Source of the DNA: an uncultured Oscillospiraceae bacterium
Lineage (GTDB): Bacteria > Bacillota > Clostridia > Oscillospirales > Oscillospiraceae
DNA: 64,000 bases
Direction: 5' to 3'
NCBI GenBank assembly: GCA_910578735.1
Contig: CAJTSQ010000003.1
Location: forward strand, 73,316-137,315
A program made the position numbers and the translations under genes. Positions 25,929 through 34,107 of the stretch are shown piece by piece; the first letter of the stretch is position 1, and each line of letters starts with the position of its first letter. Under the pieces are notes generated by a model. The model had not been told where the DNA came from, ran no database searches, and saw nothing but the letters and a program-made list of their open reading frames with translations.

Positions 25929-28900
25929 ACTGGGAGCGGTACCGCTCCGTGATGGAGCGAGACGCCATTAAAATCGACGATATGGCCACCAGCGACGCCT
26001 ATTTCTTCGCCACCCACATGCCATTTTCCCAGCTGGAGGTCTACCAGGGCGGGCGGACCGGCGTTCCGCCCCGGCTGATGGACGAGGAGGAGGTATTCCG
26101 GGAGCTGATCTGCAACCCAGAAGATGAACACCGGCTGATTATCGTCCGGGGGGACAACGGAACGGGAAAGTCCCACCTGATCCGCTACCTGAAGGCCCGG
26201 CTGGAGCACAGTCCTGCCACCGTCTATAATCCGGAACGGGAGCAGCTGATTTTTCTGCGCCGGCTGAACAACTCGGTGCGGGGCGTCTTCGGCCAGCTGC
26301 TGGAGCAGGAAGTGGTCCGGGACCCGGAGGTGCGGGAGAAGCTGCGGAAATTTGTGGCCTCCACCGGCTCCAAGGATGAAACCGCCTTTCAGAGCGATAT
26401 TTTGTATGCCTACATCGCCGCGGTGAGTAGCGACCGCTCCGGCCGGACCTATCGGGCCAAGATCTGTGAGGACATCGCCAGCTATCTCTCAGACAGCCGG
26501 GTGCGGGAGCGCCTGCTGCGGGCGGGCGGGGCCATCGACCGGTGCAGCCAGATCATCACCGCCCCCAGCAGCCAGGTGCTGCGGAGTACGGCTGTCTTCA
26601 CCGAGGCGGACTTTAACGACCGGGAGATTATCCGCAATGTCTTCCGCCGGGGCGACCCCCAGGCGGCGGATTTCGCGGCCACCCTGTCGGACGACGCGGG
26701 AGAGATCACCCGCCTGGTGGGCTACCTGAACCGGTTTACCCACGAGGTAGTCCAGCGCTGTGCCGACATCTCCAGCGAGAGTACGAAGTCCGTCTTTGAA
26801 CAGCTGCGCAAGGACTTGAAAAAGCAGGGGAAGGCCCTCACCCTGTTTGTGGAGGACTTCACCGGTTTCACCGGGATCGACTCGGAGCTGATTACCGTGC
26901 TGTCCACCGAGCACGGCGGCGACTATGCAGATCTGTGCCGGGTGACCGCGGTGATCGGCATCACCAACGACTACTACGACCAGTTCCGTGACAACTTTAC
27001 CGACCGGGTGACCCACCAGGTCAGCGTGACCGACCGGTCATACGGCACGGACGACTTTCTGATCCAGCTGGCGGGGCGCTATTTAAACGCCATCTGCTGC
27101 GCTCCCGCCGAGCTCCAGGCCTGGTGCCGGGAGGGGGCGGAGCTGGCCGCGCTGCCGTCGGGCGGATTTACGCCCCCCTGCCCCTGGGAGACGGTGGAGG
27201 TGGGCGGGCAGGAGGTCCCCCTGTATCCCTTCAACCGCCGCGCCCTGCTGGCCCAGTATAGGAGCCTGCCGGTGAAGAGCCCCCGCATGTTCCTGCGGGA
27301 TGTGCTGCGGGCCCAGCTGAAGGAGTACTTTGACGGCAAGGAATACGGCGGCGAGTGGGCCTTTCCCCTGAATCCGGGCCATGTCCCCATGGCCCGGGAC
27401 CAGCACAGCTCCGCCATTGACCGGCTGGAGTATCTGCCCGCCGGCGACCGGGCCCGGCTCAAGTCGGTGTTCGCCCTGTGGGCTGACGGGTCGGCCGATA
27501 TGGCCCGGGGGTCGGAGGATACAGTCACCTTCGGCGGACTGGACCGGCGGTTTTTAGAGGACATTGGCCTGGCCGCCTTCCAGGGTATCGGCGGAGACAC
27601 CGGCCCCGACGGCCCCGCCCCGGGCCCCCGGGCGGAGCCCTCCGCACCCCAGCGAAAGCCCCCGGCGGACGGGCCGGCCCGGGACTACCAGCGGTACAGC
27701 GCCGACATTGCCGACTGGCTATCCTCCGGCGCGGAGCTGCGCTACCACCCGGATTACCGGAAATGGCTCCAGAACTTCCTGTGCGGGGACAACCGCCAGT
27801 GCGGGGCCATCGATTGGCAGGATGCCGGTATCCCGGCCTACATCGCGGCGGAGCGGCTGTCCGACGCCGGGGTGTTTTACATCGAGGGACAGGGCGGGGC
27901 CGGTGACGCAGGCCGGGCGCTGGTCTATATGGACCGCAGCCCGGAGAGCCGGGACGCCCTCCAGGCCCTGAACAAGCTGCGCTACGCCAAGGGCTGGGAA
28001 TTTGAGGGCTCCACCTACTACCAGCAGCGGCTGATCACCTGGCTGGAGCGCAATCGGGCCGTCATCCTGGAAAAGGTGGCCGGGGCGGCAGTCTCCCAGG
28101 ACGGCCCCCCGGTGCTGGAGTGGTGCCTGGCCCTGCAGTATCTCCGGGCTATGATCTTGGGGCGGGAGGTGGATACCAGCACCCCGCTGAAGACGGTGGA
28201 GTCCCTGATGGTTCCCTTTCAGAAGGACGATGGGATGAAACGGGAGACCAGGGAGTGGGGGGAGCTGGTCCAGTTTGTGTACAGCCGAGGCGACGGCTTC
28301 GACAGCGCCCTGGCCCTGCTGCGGAAGGCCTCCGCGACAATGGTGGGGACGATTCAGGGGGCCCGGGAGGACGGCGAGAAGCGGCTCTACCGGACGGACG
28401 AGCTGCTGGACGCGGCGGAGCGGCTGCTGGCCCGGGACTGGGACATTGAGGAGGAGCTGCCCGGACAGCTCCCTGCCCGGCATATGCTCTATAATCCGGC
28501 CTCGCTGCTGAAGGACCTCTACCCCAGAATCCGGGCCGTGGTGGACGCGGAGCGCACCCAGGCTGGCCAGGTGATCCAGGCGCTGACGGACTACATCGGC
28601 CCGCTGGACCGGACGGGCCTGATCGACGCGCTGTTTGAGGTGCGGGAGCTGTTCTCTGTCTTCAATATGTACGGCATTCTGGGCAGCAGCGAGCTCCAGG
28701 CGCGCTATGAAAAGCCGCCGGAGGAGATCGCGGAGCGGGTCCTGCGCCAGCTGGACACCCTGAAGCGGGGGGCCCAGGCCGGCGGGCCGGCGGGGCTTTC
28801 CATATATTCGGGCAACGCCCTCAATGCCTTGTCCGATTTTTTGCGGGACCTCCAGCACATCGCCCGGATGGCGGAGCGGGAGGGCGGCCGGGCCAGAAAA

Positions 28901-29020
28901 GAGACGGAGGGCATGGGCGCTCCCGCCGATCTGGCGCAGCTGTCTGAGTCCGCCCGGGCCGGGATGGAGGCACTTTGCGAGCAGCTGGATGAGATGGAGG
29001 TGCGTCATGCGGCTGAGTGA
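25925..29020 (+). CDS. Large P-loop ATPase, DpdH-like, island gene 6
   Basis: 1031 residues, starting at an ATGA overlap with gene 5. A single P-loop is evident, GDNGTGKSH (Walker A 76-83), preceded by HRLIIVRG and followed by LFVEDFTGFTG, a likely Walker B strand, so the N-terminal 400 residues form an AAA/STAND-like ATPase. The middle has a proline-rich linker (about 560-580) and the C-terminal 450 residues are helical with no known domain. In the Dpd islands the equivalent place is held by the large ATPase DpdH. It likely powers assembly or sensing in the restriction complex. The last 14 bases overlap the next gene. Confidence 0.65.
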   Translation: MNWERYRSVMERDAIKIDDMATSDAYFFATHMPFSQLEVYQGGRTGVPPRLMDEEEVFRELICNPEDEHRLIIVRGDNGTGKSHLIRYLKARLEHSPATVYNPEREQLIFLRRLNNSVRGVFGQLLEQEVVRDPEVREKLRKFVASTGSKDETAFQSDILYAYIAAVSSDRSGRTYRAKICEDIASYLSDSRVRERLLRAGGAIDRCSQIITAPSSQVLRSTAVFTEADFNDREIIRNVFRRGDPQAADFAATLSDDAGEITRLVGYLNRFTHEVVQRCADISSESTKSVFEQLRKDLKKQGKALTLFVEDFTGFTGIDSELITVLSTEHGGDYADLCRVTAVIGITNDYYDQFRDNFTDRVTHQVSVTDRSYGTDDFLIQLAGRYLNAICCAPAELQAWCREGAELAALPSGGFTPPCPWETVEVGGQEVPLYPFNRRALLAQYRSLPVKSPRMFLRDVLRAQLKEYFDGKEYGGEWAFPLNPGHVPMARDQHSSAIDRLEYLPAGDRARLKSVFALWADGSADMARGSEDTVTFGGLDRRFLEDIGLAAFQGIGGDTGPDGPAPGPRAEPSAPQRKPPADGPARDYQRYSADIADWLSSGAELRYHPDYRKWLQNFLCGDNRQCGAIDWQDAGIPAYIAAERLSDAGVFYIEGQGGAGDAGRALVYMDRSPESRDALQALNKLRYAKGWEFEGSTYYQQRLITWLERNRAVILEKVAGAAVSQDGPPVLEWCLALQYLRAMILGREVDTSTPLKTVESLMVPFQKDDGMKRETREWGELVQFVYSRGDGFDSALALLRKASATMVGTIQGAREDGEKRLYRTDELLDAAERLLARDWDIEEELPGQLPARHMLYNPASLLKDLYPRIRAVVDAERTQAGQVIQALTDYIGPLDRTGLIDALFEVRELFSVFNMYGILGSSELQARYEKPPEEIAERVLRQLDTLKRGAQAGGPAGLSIYSGNALNALSDFLRDLQHIARMAEREGGRARKETEGMGAPADLAQLSESARAGMEALCEQLDEMEVRHAAE

Positions 29021-29675
29021 AATCATTCGGGAGAGTACCGGTGCCATCCAGCGCAAAGGGACCGCCCAGGCCCGGGTCCAGTCCAGCGAGGCCTATGCCA
29101 AGGCGCTGAGGCAGCTGGCCCAGGTTAACTCCAGGCTGAAGCGGACCTTGGACTGCGTCACGGCCATCCGGGAGAAGGGAATCTGCACAGAGCCCCTGCT
29201 CCAGGAGGAGACCCGGGATGAGCTGTGGGAGAGCGCGAACCGGTGCGCCGGCAGCCTGAAGGAGAGCGGGCTGACCTTGGACATGGTCAGGCTCCTTCAG
29301 ACCAGGGTGGATATGCTGGAGGAACAGCTCAGGCCTGCATGGCAGGCTGCCGCCCAGGGCTACGCCCATGGAGCCAAGGGCTATCTGGCCCTGATCGAAG
29401 GCTTTACCCAAGATCCCCAGCAGGCCCGGTCCCTGGTAGTGCGCATCACCCAGGCGGTCGAGCAGCCCCCCAGCCTGGAACGGGTGGAGGAACTGGTCAG
29501 CGATGTGGCTCAAGCGGAGGAACTGACCCGGGCCTTTGCGCTGAATCCGGAGATCGAGAAATTTTTGAAGCGTGTCTCGGCCTGTCAGGCCACCGTTGCC
29601 GACCTGACGCCGGAGGTGATGAAGTGGCTGGAGGAGAAGGGGCTGAGCGGAAAACTACAGGTCAGGTTCGGCTAG
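29007..29675 (+). CDS. Helical protein of unknown function, island gene 7
   Basis: 222 residues, overlapping gene 6 by 14 bases; GGAGGTG precedes the ATG. The sequence is almost wholly alpha-helical in character with heptad-like stretches (SEAYAKALRQLAQVNSRLK, VRLLQTRVDMLEEQLRP), so it may be a coiled-coil adaptor. No catalytic motif or transmembrane segment was found. Its overlap with the large ATPase gene suggests that the two form a complex. It occupies the place of dpdI if the dpd order holds, but I see no specific similarity. Confidence 0.55.
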   Translation: MRLSEIIRESTGAIQRKGTAQARVQSSEAYAKALRQLAQVNSRLKRTLDCVTAIREKGICTEPLLQEETRDELWESANRCAGSLKESGLTLDMVRLLQTRVDMLEEQLRPAWQAAAQGYAHGAKGYLALIEGFTQDPQQARSLVVRITQAVEQPPSLERVEELVSDVAQAEELTRAFALNPEIEKFLKRVSACQATVADLTPEVMKWLEEKGLSGKLQVRFG

Positions 29676-29707
29676 CCGCCTGACACACTTGAGACGAGGT
29701 GACAGAT

Positions 29708-30535
29708 ATGACCATCTTGGAGGCCATCACTGTGGTGCTGAGGCTGCAGCCCCAAGGACTCTCCTGCAAAGACATTACCGGCCAAATTTTAGCCCAGGGG
29801 CTGTATTCCTTCAACACGCCCAACCCCAACTCCATTGTCAACCACACCCTGCGCCGCCACTGCCAGGGACTGGACTTTCCCTCCGCCCACCCGGTCAAGC
29901 ATTTTGTGCTCCTGTCCGGCGGGCGGGGCAAATCGACATACGGCCTGATTGACCAGAACCCGGGCGCGGCCCCGGACGAGACGCCGGCGCAGGCCCGCTC
30001 CTCAGGCGGAGACCTGCTGCCGGAGGAACAGATGCAGAAGTATTATGAGATTCACAAGACGGAGATCAAGGCGCGGCTGCTGGAGCACATCCTGAACAAC
30101 GACCCGGGATTTTTTGAAGAGCTTGTGGTCAAGCTGCTCCTGGCCCTGGGCTATGGCCACGGGAGCGGCGCGGGAAGGGTGGTCGGCCGTTCCCACGACG
30201 GGGGGATCGACGGGATCATTGATGAGGACAAGCTTGGCCTGGACAAAATATACATCCAGGCCAAGCGCTACGACGCCTCCCACAAGGTTGACCGTGAGGA
30301 GGTCCAGGCCTTTATCGGCGCCATGCACGGGGTGAAAAAAGGGGTGTTCATCACCACCTCAACCTTCACCAGGCCCGCGGTGGACGACGCGGCCGGGGAG
30401 CAGGAGAAGCATGTGTCCCTGATCGACGGGGCCAGGCTGACGGAGCTGATGGTCGCGTGCGGCGTGGGGGTGCGCTGCGTCCAGTCCTTTGACGCCTATG
30501 AGATTGACTCAGATTTCTTCGACCTGTCCACATAG
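29708..30535 (+). CDS. HARE-HTH + Mrr-type restriction endonuclease, island gene 8
   Basis: 275 residues. Residues 1-75 (TILEAITVVLRLQPQGLSCKD ... NSIVNHTLRRHC) fit a HARE-HTH domain, a winged helix proposed to link to DNA base or backbone modification. After a linker, residues 115-275 form an Mrr-like PD-(D/E)xK nuclease: FFEELVVKLL helix, GGIDGII (Asp168) and IYIQAKRY (Gln184, Lys186). It should cut DNA depending on modification state. GAGGTG at 5-base spacing favours the ATG at 29708 over a GTG nine bases earlier. It ends the plus-strand operon facing dndA, which makes it the likeliest cutter of the system. Confidence 0.85.
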   Translation: MTILEAITVVLRLQPQGLSCKDITGQILAQGLYSFNTPNPNSIVNHTLRRHCQGLDFPSAHPVKHFVLLSGGRGKSTYGLIDQNPGAAPDETPAQARSSGGDLLPEEQMQKYYEIHKTEIKARLLEHILNNDPGFFEELVVKLLLALGYGHGSGAGRVVGRSHDGGIDGIIDEDKLGLDKIYIQAKRYDASHKVDREEVQAFIGAMHGVKKGVFITTSTFTRPAVDDAAGEQEKHVSLIDGARLTELMVACGVGVRCVQSFDAYEIDSDFFDLST

Positions 30536-30540
30536 AGAGC

Positions 30541-30575
30541 GCCCGGCGCCGTTCCTTTTTGGAACGGCGCCGGGC
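30541..30575. terminator. Hairpin between the two convergent island operons
   Basis: A perfect 15-bp stem GCCCGGCGCCGTTCC/GGAACGGCGCCGGGC with a TTTTT loop lies 5 bases after the endonuclease stop and 9 bases from the dndA stop. Neither side has a long U tract, so it probably insulates both operons, perhaps with help from convergent transcription. Confidence 0.7.
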
Positions 30576-30584
30576 CTTTGAGCG

Positions 30585-31718
30585 CTATATTATGCTTTGA
30601 ATGTATCGGACCAGCACGCCGAAATCAACTTTCGTGTTGTGGTCCCAGGAGATACGCACCGCCTGGCTGATGCGCTCCTCCGGCAGGCCCATGGCGGTGA
30701 GGACGTAGCTGGGTTCGTGGCTGCCGGAGTTGCAGGCGGAGCCGTTGGAAAAGGCGTAGTCCTCCTTCATTGCCAGGAAAAGGGATTCGGCATCCACACC
30801 GTGGAAGCTGATGTTCACCGTAGTGGGCAGGCAGCGGTCCTGGTCGCCGTTGAGGCTGTACTGCAGACCGGATACCGCCGTTAAAAATTCACGCTTGATC
30901 TCCGCGCACCGGGCCATATGCTGGGCGGATTCCCGGTGGCACAGCTGGGCGGCCAGGACGAAGCCGGCCACCAGGGCGACAGGGGTAGTGCCGGGGCGGT
31001 AGCCCCGCTCTTGGGGCCCGCCGTACATCAGGGGGATGAGGGGGGGGCGGCGATAGTACCGGCCGTCCCGGCGGAGGACCAGGGCCCCGATGCCCTGGGG
31101 CCCGCCCAGCTTGTGGGCGGCGGCACTGAGCATGTCGTATTTGGCGCGGCGCAGCTCGTCGTTCCGCTTGCCGAAGCCCTGGGTGGCGTCGATGTGGAAG
31201 TAGACAGGGGTGTCCGCCAGGGCGGCCCCCACCTCCTCAATGGGCTGGATGACGCCGGTTTCGCTGTTGACGTGCATCATGGAGACAAGAAGGGTGTCTT
31301 CCCGGACGAGACCGAGAATCTGCTCAGGCCGGACACGGCCGGAGGCGTCGGGGGAGACGTAATCCACCTGGCACCCGTGCCCCTCCAGATATCGCATGGC
31401 TCCCAGCACCGACTTGTGCTCGATGGCGGTGGTGATAAAATGCCTGCGTCCGCTGCTTTGTGCGTGCTCCAGCAGGCCCAGAAGGGCCATATTGTTGCTC
31501 TCGGTGGAGCCGCTGGTGAAGAAGACGTCAGTGGGGTCCACGTTCAGGATTTCCGCAATGCCGCTCCGCCCGCCGTTGACCAGCTCCTTGGCCTGGGTGC
31601 CGAAGACGTGGGTGCGGCTGTCCGCGTTGCCGAAGTGGGAGCGGTAGACCTCCACCATGCGGTCCAGCACCCGGGGGTCCACCGGGGTGGAGGCGTTGAA
31701 ATCCAGATAGACAGCCAT
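30585..31718 (-). CDS. dndA: Cysteine desulfurase, DndA
   Basis: PLP enzyme that takes sulfur from L-cysteine as a persulfide, here for DNA phosphorothioation (passed to the Fe-S protein DndC). 377 residues: YLDFNASTP at the start, His101 (AIEHKS), PLP lysine Lys203 (AAHKLGGPQG), and the persulfide Cys329 in FSNGSACNSGSHEPS. It is of IscS/NifS class. The start overlaps the dndE stop by one base (TAATG). It is the last gene of the dndC-D-E-A operon; in many dnd clusters dndA is instead first and divergent, or replaced by a housekeeping IscS. Confidence 0.92.
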   Translation of the reverse strand: MAVYLDFNASTPVDPRVLDRMVEVYRSHFGNADSRTHVFGTQAKELVNGGRSGIAEILNVDPTDVFFTSGSTESNNMALLGLLEHAQSSGRRHFITTAIEHKSVLGAMRYLEGHGCQVDYVSPDASGRVRPEQILGLVREDTLLVSMMHVNSETGVIQPIEEVGAALADTPVYFHIDATQGFGKRNDELRRAKYDMLSAAAHKLGGPQGIGALVLRRDGRYYRRPPLIPLMYGGPQERGYRPGTTPVALVAGFVLAAQLCHRESAQHMARCAEIKREFLTAVSGLQYSLNGDQDRCLPTTVNISFHGVDAESLFLAMKEDYAFSNGSACNSGSHEPSYVLTAMGLPEERISQAVRISWDHNTKVDFGVLVRYIQSII

Positions 31719-32107
31719 TATGCTTCCTCCTTTGGCAGGGCGGATTTTAACAGATCGGAGCAGTTTTTCAGCATATCCCTTGTGCTGTAGTGGTTGATTC
31801 CCCGGTTCAGATGGAGCCGGAAATACCGGGCCACCGTCTTGTCGTCGTCCCCCAGCCCGTCGTTAATGCAGCGCTGGCGGAGGATGGCCTCATAGATCTC
31901 GGCGTATTCGCCAGCAAAGGTGGACCACTCCATCTCCACATTGCTGTCTGACAGGGGGTCGACGCCGCCGGGGACGGTGGGCTCGGCCAGGGACCAGCAC
32001 AGGGCCCACCGGCACAGGACGTTCCAGTTCTGAAGCCCGGTCCGGGCCTTGATCCGGATCAGCCGCTCCTTTTCGGGCTGGGACAGCTTGAAATGTTTGA
32101 TAATCAT
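31718..32107 (-). CDS. dndE: DNA phosphorothioation protein DndE
   Basis: 129 residues. It starts MIIKHFKLSQPEKERLIRIKARTGLQNWNVLCRWAL, matching DndE, a small protein reported to bind nicked DNA and needed for phosphorothioation. The GTGLxNWNVLCRWA-like region and the GDD motif near 95 are visible. The start at 32107 follows GGGGAGGAGCC and overlaps the dndD stop (ATGA); the open frame continues 14 codons upstream but lacks support. It lies between dndD and dndA, both overlapping, so expression is translationally coupled. Confidence 0.9.
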   Translation of the reverse strand: MIIKHFKLSQPEKERLIRIKARTGLQNWNVLCRWALCWSLAEPTVPGGVDPLSDSNVEMEWSTFAGEYAEIYEAILRQRCINDGLGDDDKTVARYFRLHLNRGINHYSTRDMLKNCSDLLKSALPKEEA

Positions 32108-34095
32108 ACCGGCTCCTCCCCGAAGTACCCGTGAATAATGGAGGTACACTGCTCCCTCTCCCGGTAGTAGAGTGTGTAGTAGTCGATGATATTGTCCCGG
32201 ATCAGGTCGAGGTAGTGGCCGTAGATCTCCTCGTCAGTGGACAGGACCACCACCTGGGAGCTGGCCGCCGGGAGGTACTTGGTGACAAAGTTGGTCCGGT
32301 GGGCGGAGTCCAGACGGGCCATGGGGGTGTCGATGACGACGGGGGCCTTGTAGCCGGAGGTGAGGGCCAGGGCCCAGACGACGGCTACCGCGAACATCTG
32401 CTGTTCCCCTGCGGAGAGCTGGCTTTTCAGCAGTTCCCGGCCGTCCATATCCAGGATGGTCACGTCCAGGCTGTCCGGGTCGACCATAATCTCCCGTACC
32501 AGAGAGTCTTTTTCCACCAGGGTCCGGAAGCACTGGGTGGCCGTGAGGGACAGCTTGGCCACCTTCTCCCGCTGTAAACGGGCCTGAAATTCCCGCATGG
32601 CCTGAATGGACAGGGCCGCGTATTTGATGGTGCGGGCGTTGTCGTCGTTGCTGTTTTCCTTTTCGGCGATGGCCTGAATCAGGCGGATGCGTTTGGAGAC
32701 CAGGGCCTGGCGCTGGTGCTCCAGGCTTCGGATGTGTTCCAGCAGGCGCTGGTAGTCCGTCTGGGCCGTGGCCCGCTCCGACTCGATGGATTTCAGCACC
32801 TCATACAGCTGCATGGCCAGGGCCTTCTCATCCGATGTGCCCAGGTGGGCGTCCAGGCTCATCAGCTCATTCTCCTGGGCGTCCACCCGGCAGATCAGGG
32901 TTTTGATCTGGAGGGTGATCTGCTGTGCCGCCTGGGTGATAAAGCGCTCATAGAGCAGCATACTGGCGGCGGACATGCTGCTGGCCTGCTGCGGGATTCC
33001 GTCCTGGCCGGTGTGGGCGCCCAGTATCTCCCGCACAATGCCCTGTGCCAGCTGAAGGGCCTCCCGGTCCAGGCCGCTGCAGTCCAGCCGGTCCATAATT
33101 TGGCGGTACAGATTGCCGATCAGCCGGTCGGAGTACCGTTTGGCCTCGCTCTTTTGCAGGGCAACGGCGCTTTCGTAGGACTGGCGGACCAGGTCCCGGC
33201 ACAGGAACAGGGGGGTGGAGGGGTCCACCGTCATCTGTACAATGTCCTCCTGGGTGCGCTTGACCGCCGCGGAGATATTCTGCATCTCCTGCTTGATGGA
33301 GTCCCGGTTGCGGCTCAAGTCGCCGCCGGAGGCCCAGAACTCTTTCTCCTTGGCCTCCAGTCGGGCGGTGATGGCCTCGCAGCGGCGTTCCAGCGCATGG
33401 GACTGGCGGGTGGCCTCCTCCAGCCGGGTGTCCAGCTCGCTGATCTGGGCCTCCACCTCCTGGTAGCCCAGGTTTACCTCGCTGTGCTCAAAGGCGGACA
33501 GGGCATTTTCTTTGCGCCGGATCACCTCGTCCGCGTGGGCAATGGCCCGCTCGATGGTGGACACGCCGATGGCGGACTTGATAGAGCTCTTGATCTGCTC
33601 GAAGGAGGTGTCGTCGGCCAGCTGAGTGATTTTCTCGTTGTTGAAAAAAAAGAAGCGGGCGATGCCGAAGGGCAGGATCTCCTCGATGTAGTAGCTCCAG
33701 TTTTCCCCCAGATACTTGTCCGGGACCCCGTTTTTTTCCACAACAGTCTGCAGCTCCGCCTTCTGGCCCCTGGCAGTCCAGGACCGTTTGACCCGCAGAG
33801 GGCTGCCGTCGTCTAGGCAGAGGGAGACGGCCACATAGGTCTCGCCGTCCGTGGCGTGTTTGTTGATATGCTCCAGCAGCAGCCGGTCGAAGGAGCGGGC
33901 CTTCTCCTGAATGTATTTCATGGCCTGCTTGCCATACAGGGCCAGCAGGACCGCGTCGTGAAAGGTGGTCTTTCCCCGGCCGTTCAGGCCGCCCACCAGG
34001 GTGATGTTCCGGGCGCCCACCCGGTCTGTCAGACACATCTCGTGGGTTCCCCTGTAGATTCCGAAATTGTGGAGCTCAACCTTGGTGAAATACAT
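32104..34095 (-). CDS. dndD: DNA phosphorothioation ATPase DndD (SMC/Rad50-like)
   Basis: 663 residues. N-terminal YFTKVELHNFGIYRG and Walker A GLNGRGKT (36-43) open an ABC/SMC-type ATPase. A long coiled-coil middle (about 190-470) follows, then the signature LSAGEQ (560-565) and Walker B VVIDTPMARLD (Asp589). DndD is thought to hydrolyse ATP to open or nick DNA so that sulfur can be placed. It starts 12 bases after dndC with GAGGGGGGCG as ribosome binding site, and its stop overlaps dndE. Confidence 0.93.
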   Translation of the reverse strand: MYFTKVELHNFGIYRGTHEMCLTDRVGARNITLVGGLNGRGKTTFHDAVLLALYGKQAMKYIQEKARSFDRLLLEHINKHATDGETYVAVSLCLDDGSPLRVKRSWTARGQKAELQTVVEKNGVPDKYLGENWSYYIEEILPFGIARFFFFNNEKITQLADDTSFEQIKSSIKSAIGVSTIERAIAHADEVIRRKENALSAFEHSEVNLGYQEVEAQISELDTRLEEATRQSHALERRCEAITARLEAKEKEFWASGGDLSRNRDSIKQEMQNISAAVKRTQEDIVQMTVDPSTPLFLCRDLVRQSYESAVALQKSEAKRYSDRLIGNLYRQIMDRLDCSGLDREALQLAQGIVREILGAHTGQDGIPQQASSMSAASMLLYERFITQAAQQITLQIKTLICRVDAQENELMSLDAHLGTSDEKALAMQLYEVLKSIESERATAQTDYQRLLEHIRSLEHQRQALVSKRIRLIQAIAEKENSNDDNARTIKYAALSIQAMREFQARLQREKVAKLSLTATQCFRTLVEKDSLVREIMVDPDSLDVTILDMDGRELLKSQLSAGEQQMFAVAVVWALALTSGYKAPVVIDTPMARLDSAHRTNFVTKYLPAASSQVVVLSTDEEIYGHYLDLIRDNIIDYYTLYYREREQCTSIIHGYFGEEPV

Positions 34096-34107
34096 GGCTC
34101 GCCCCCC

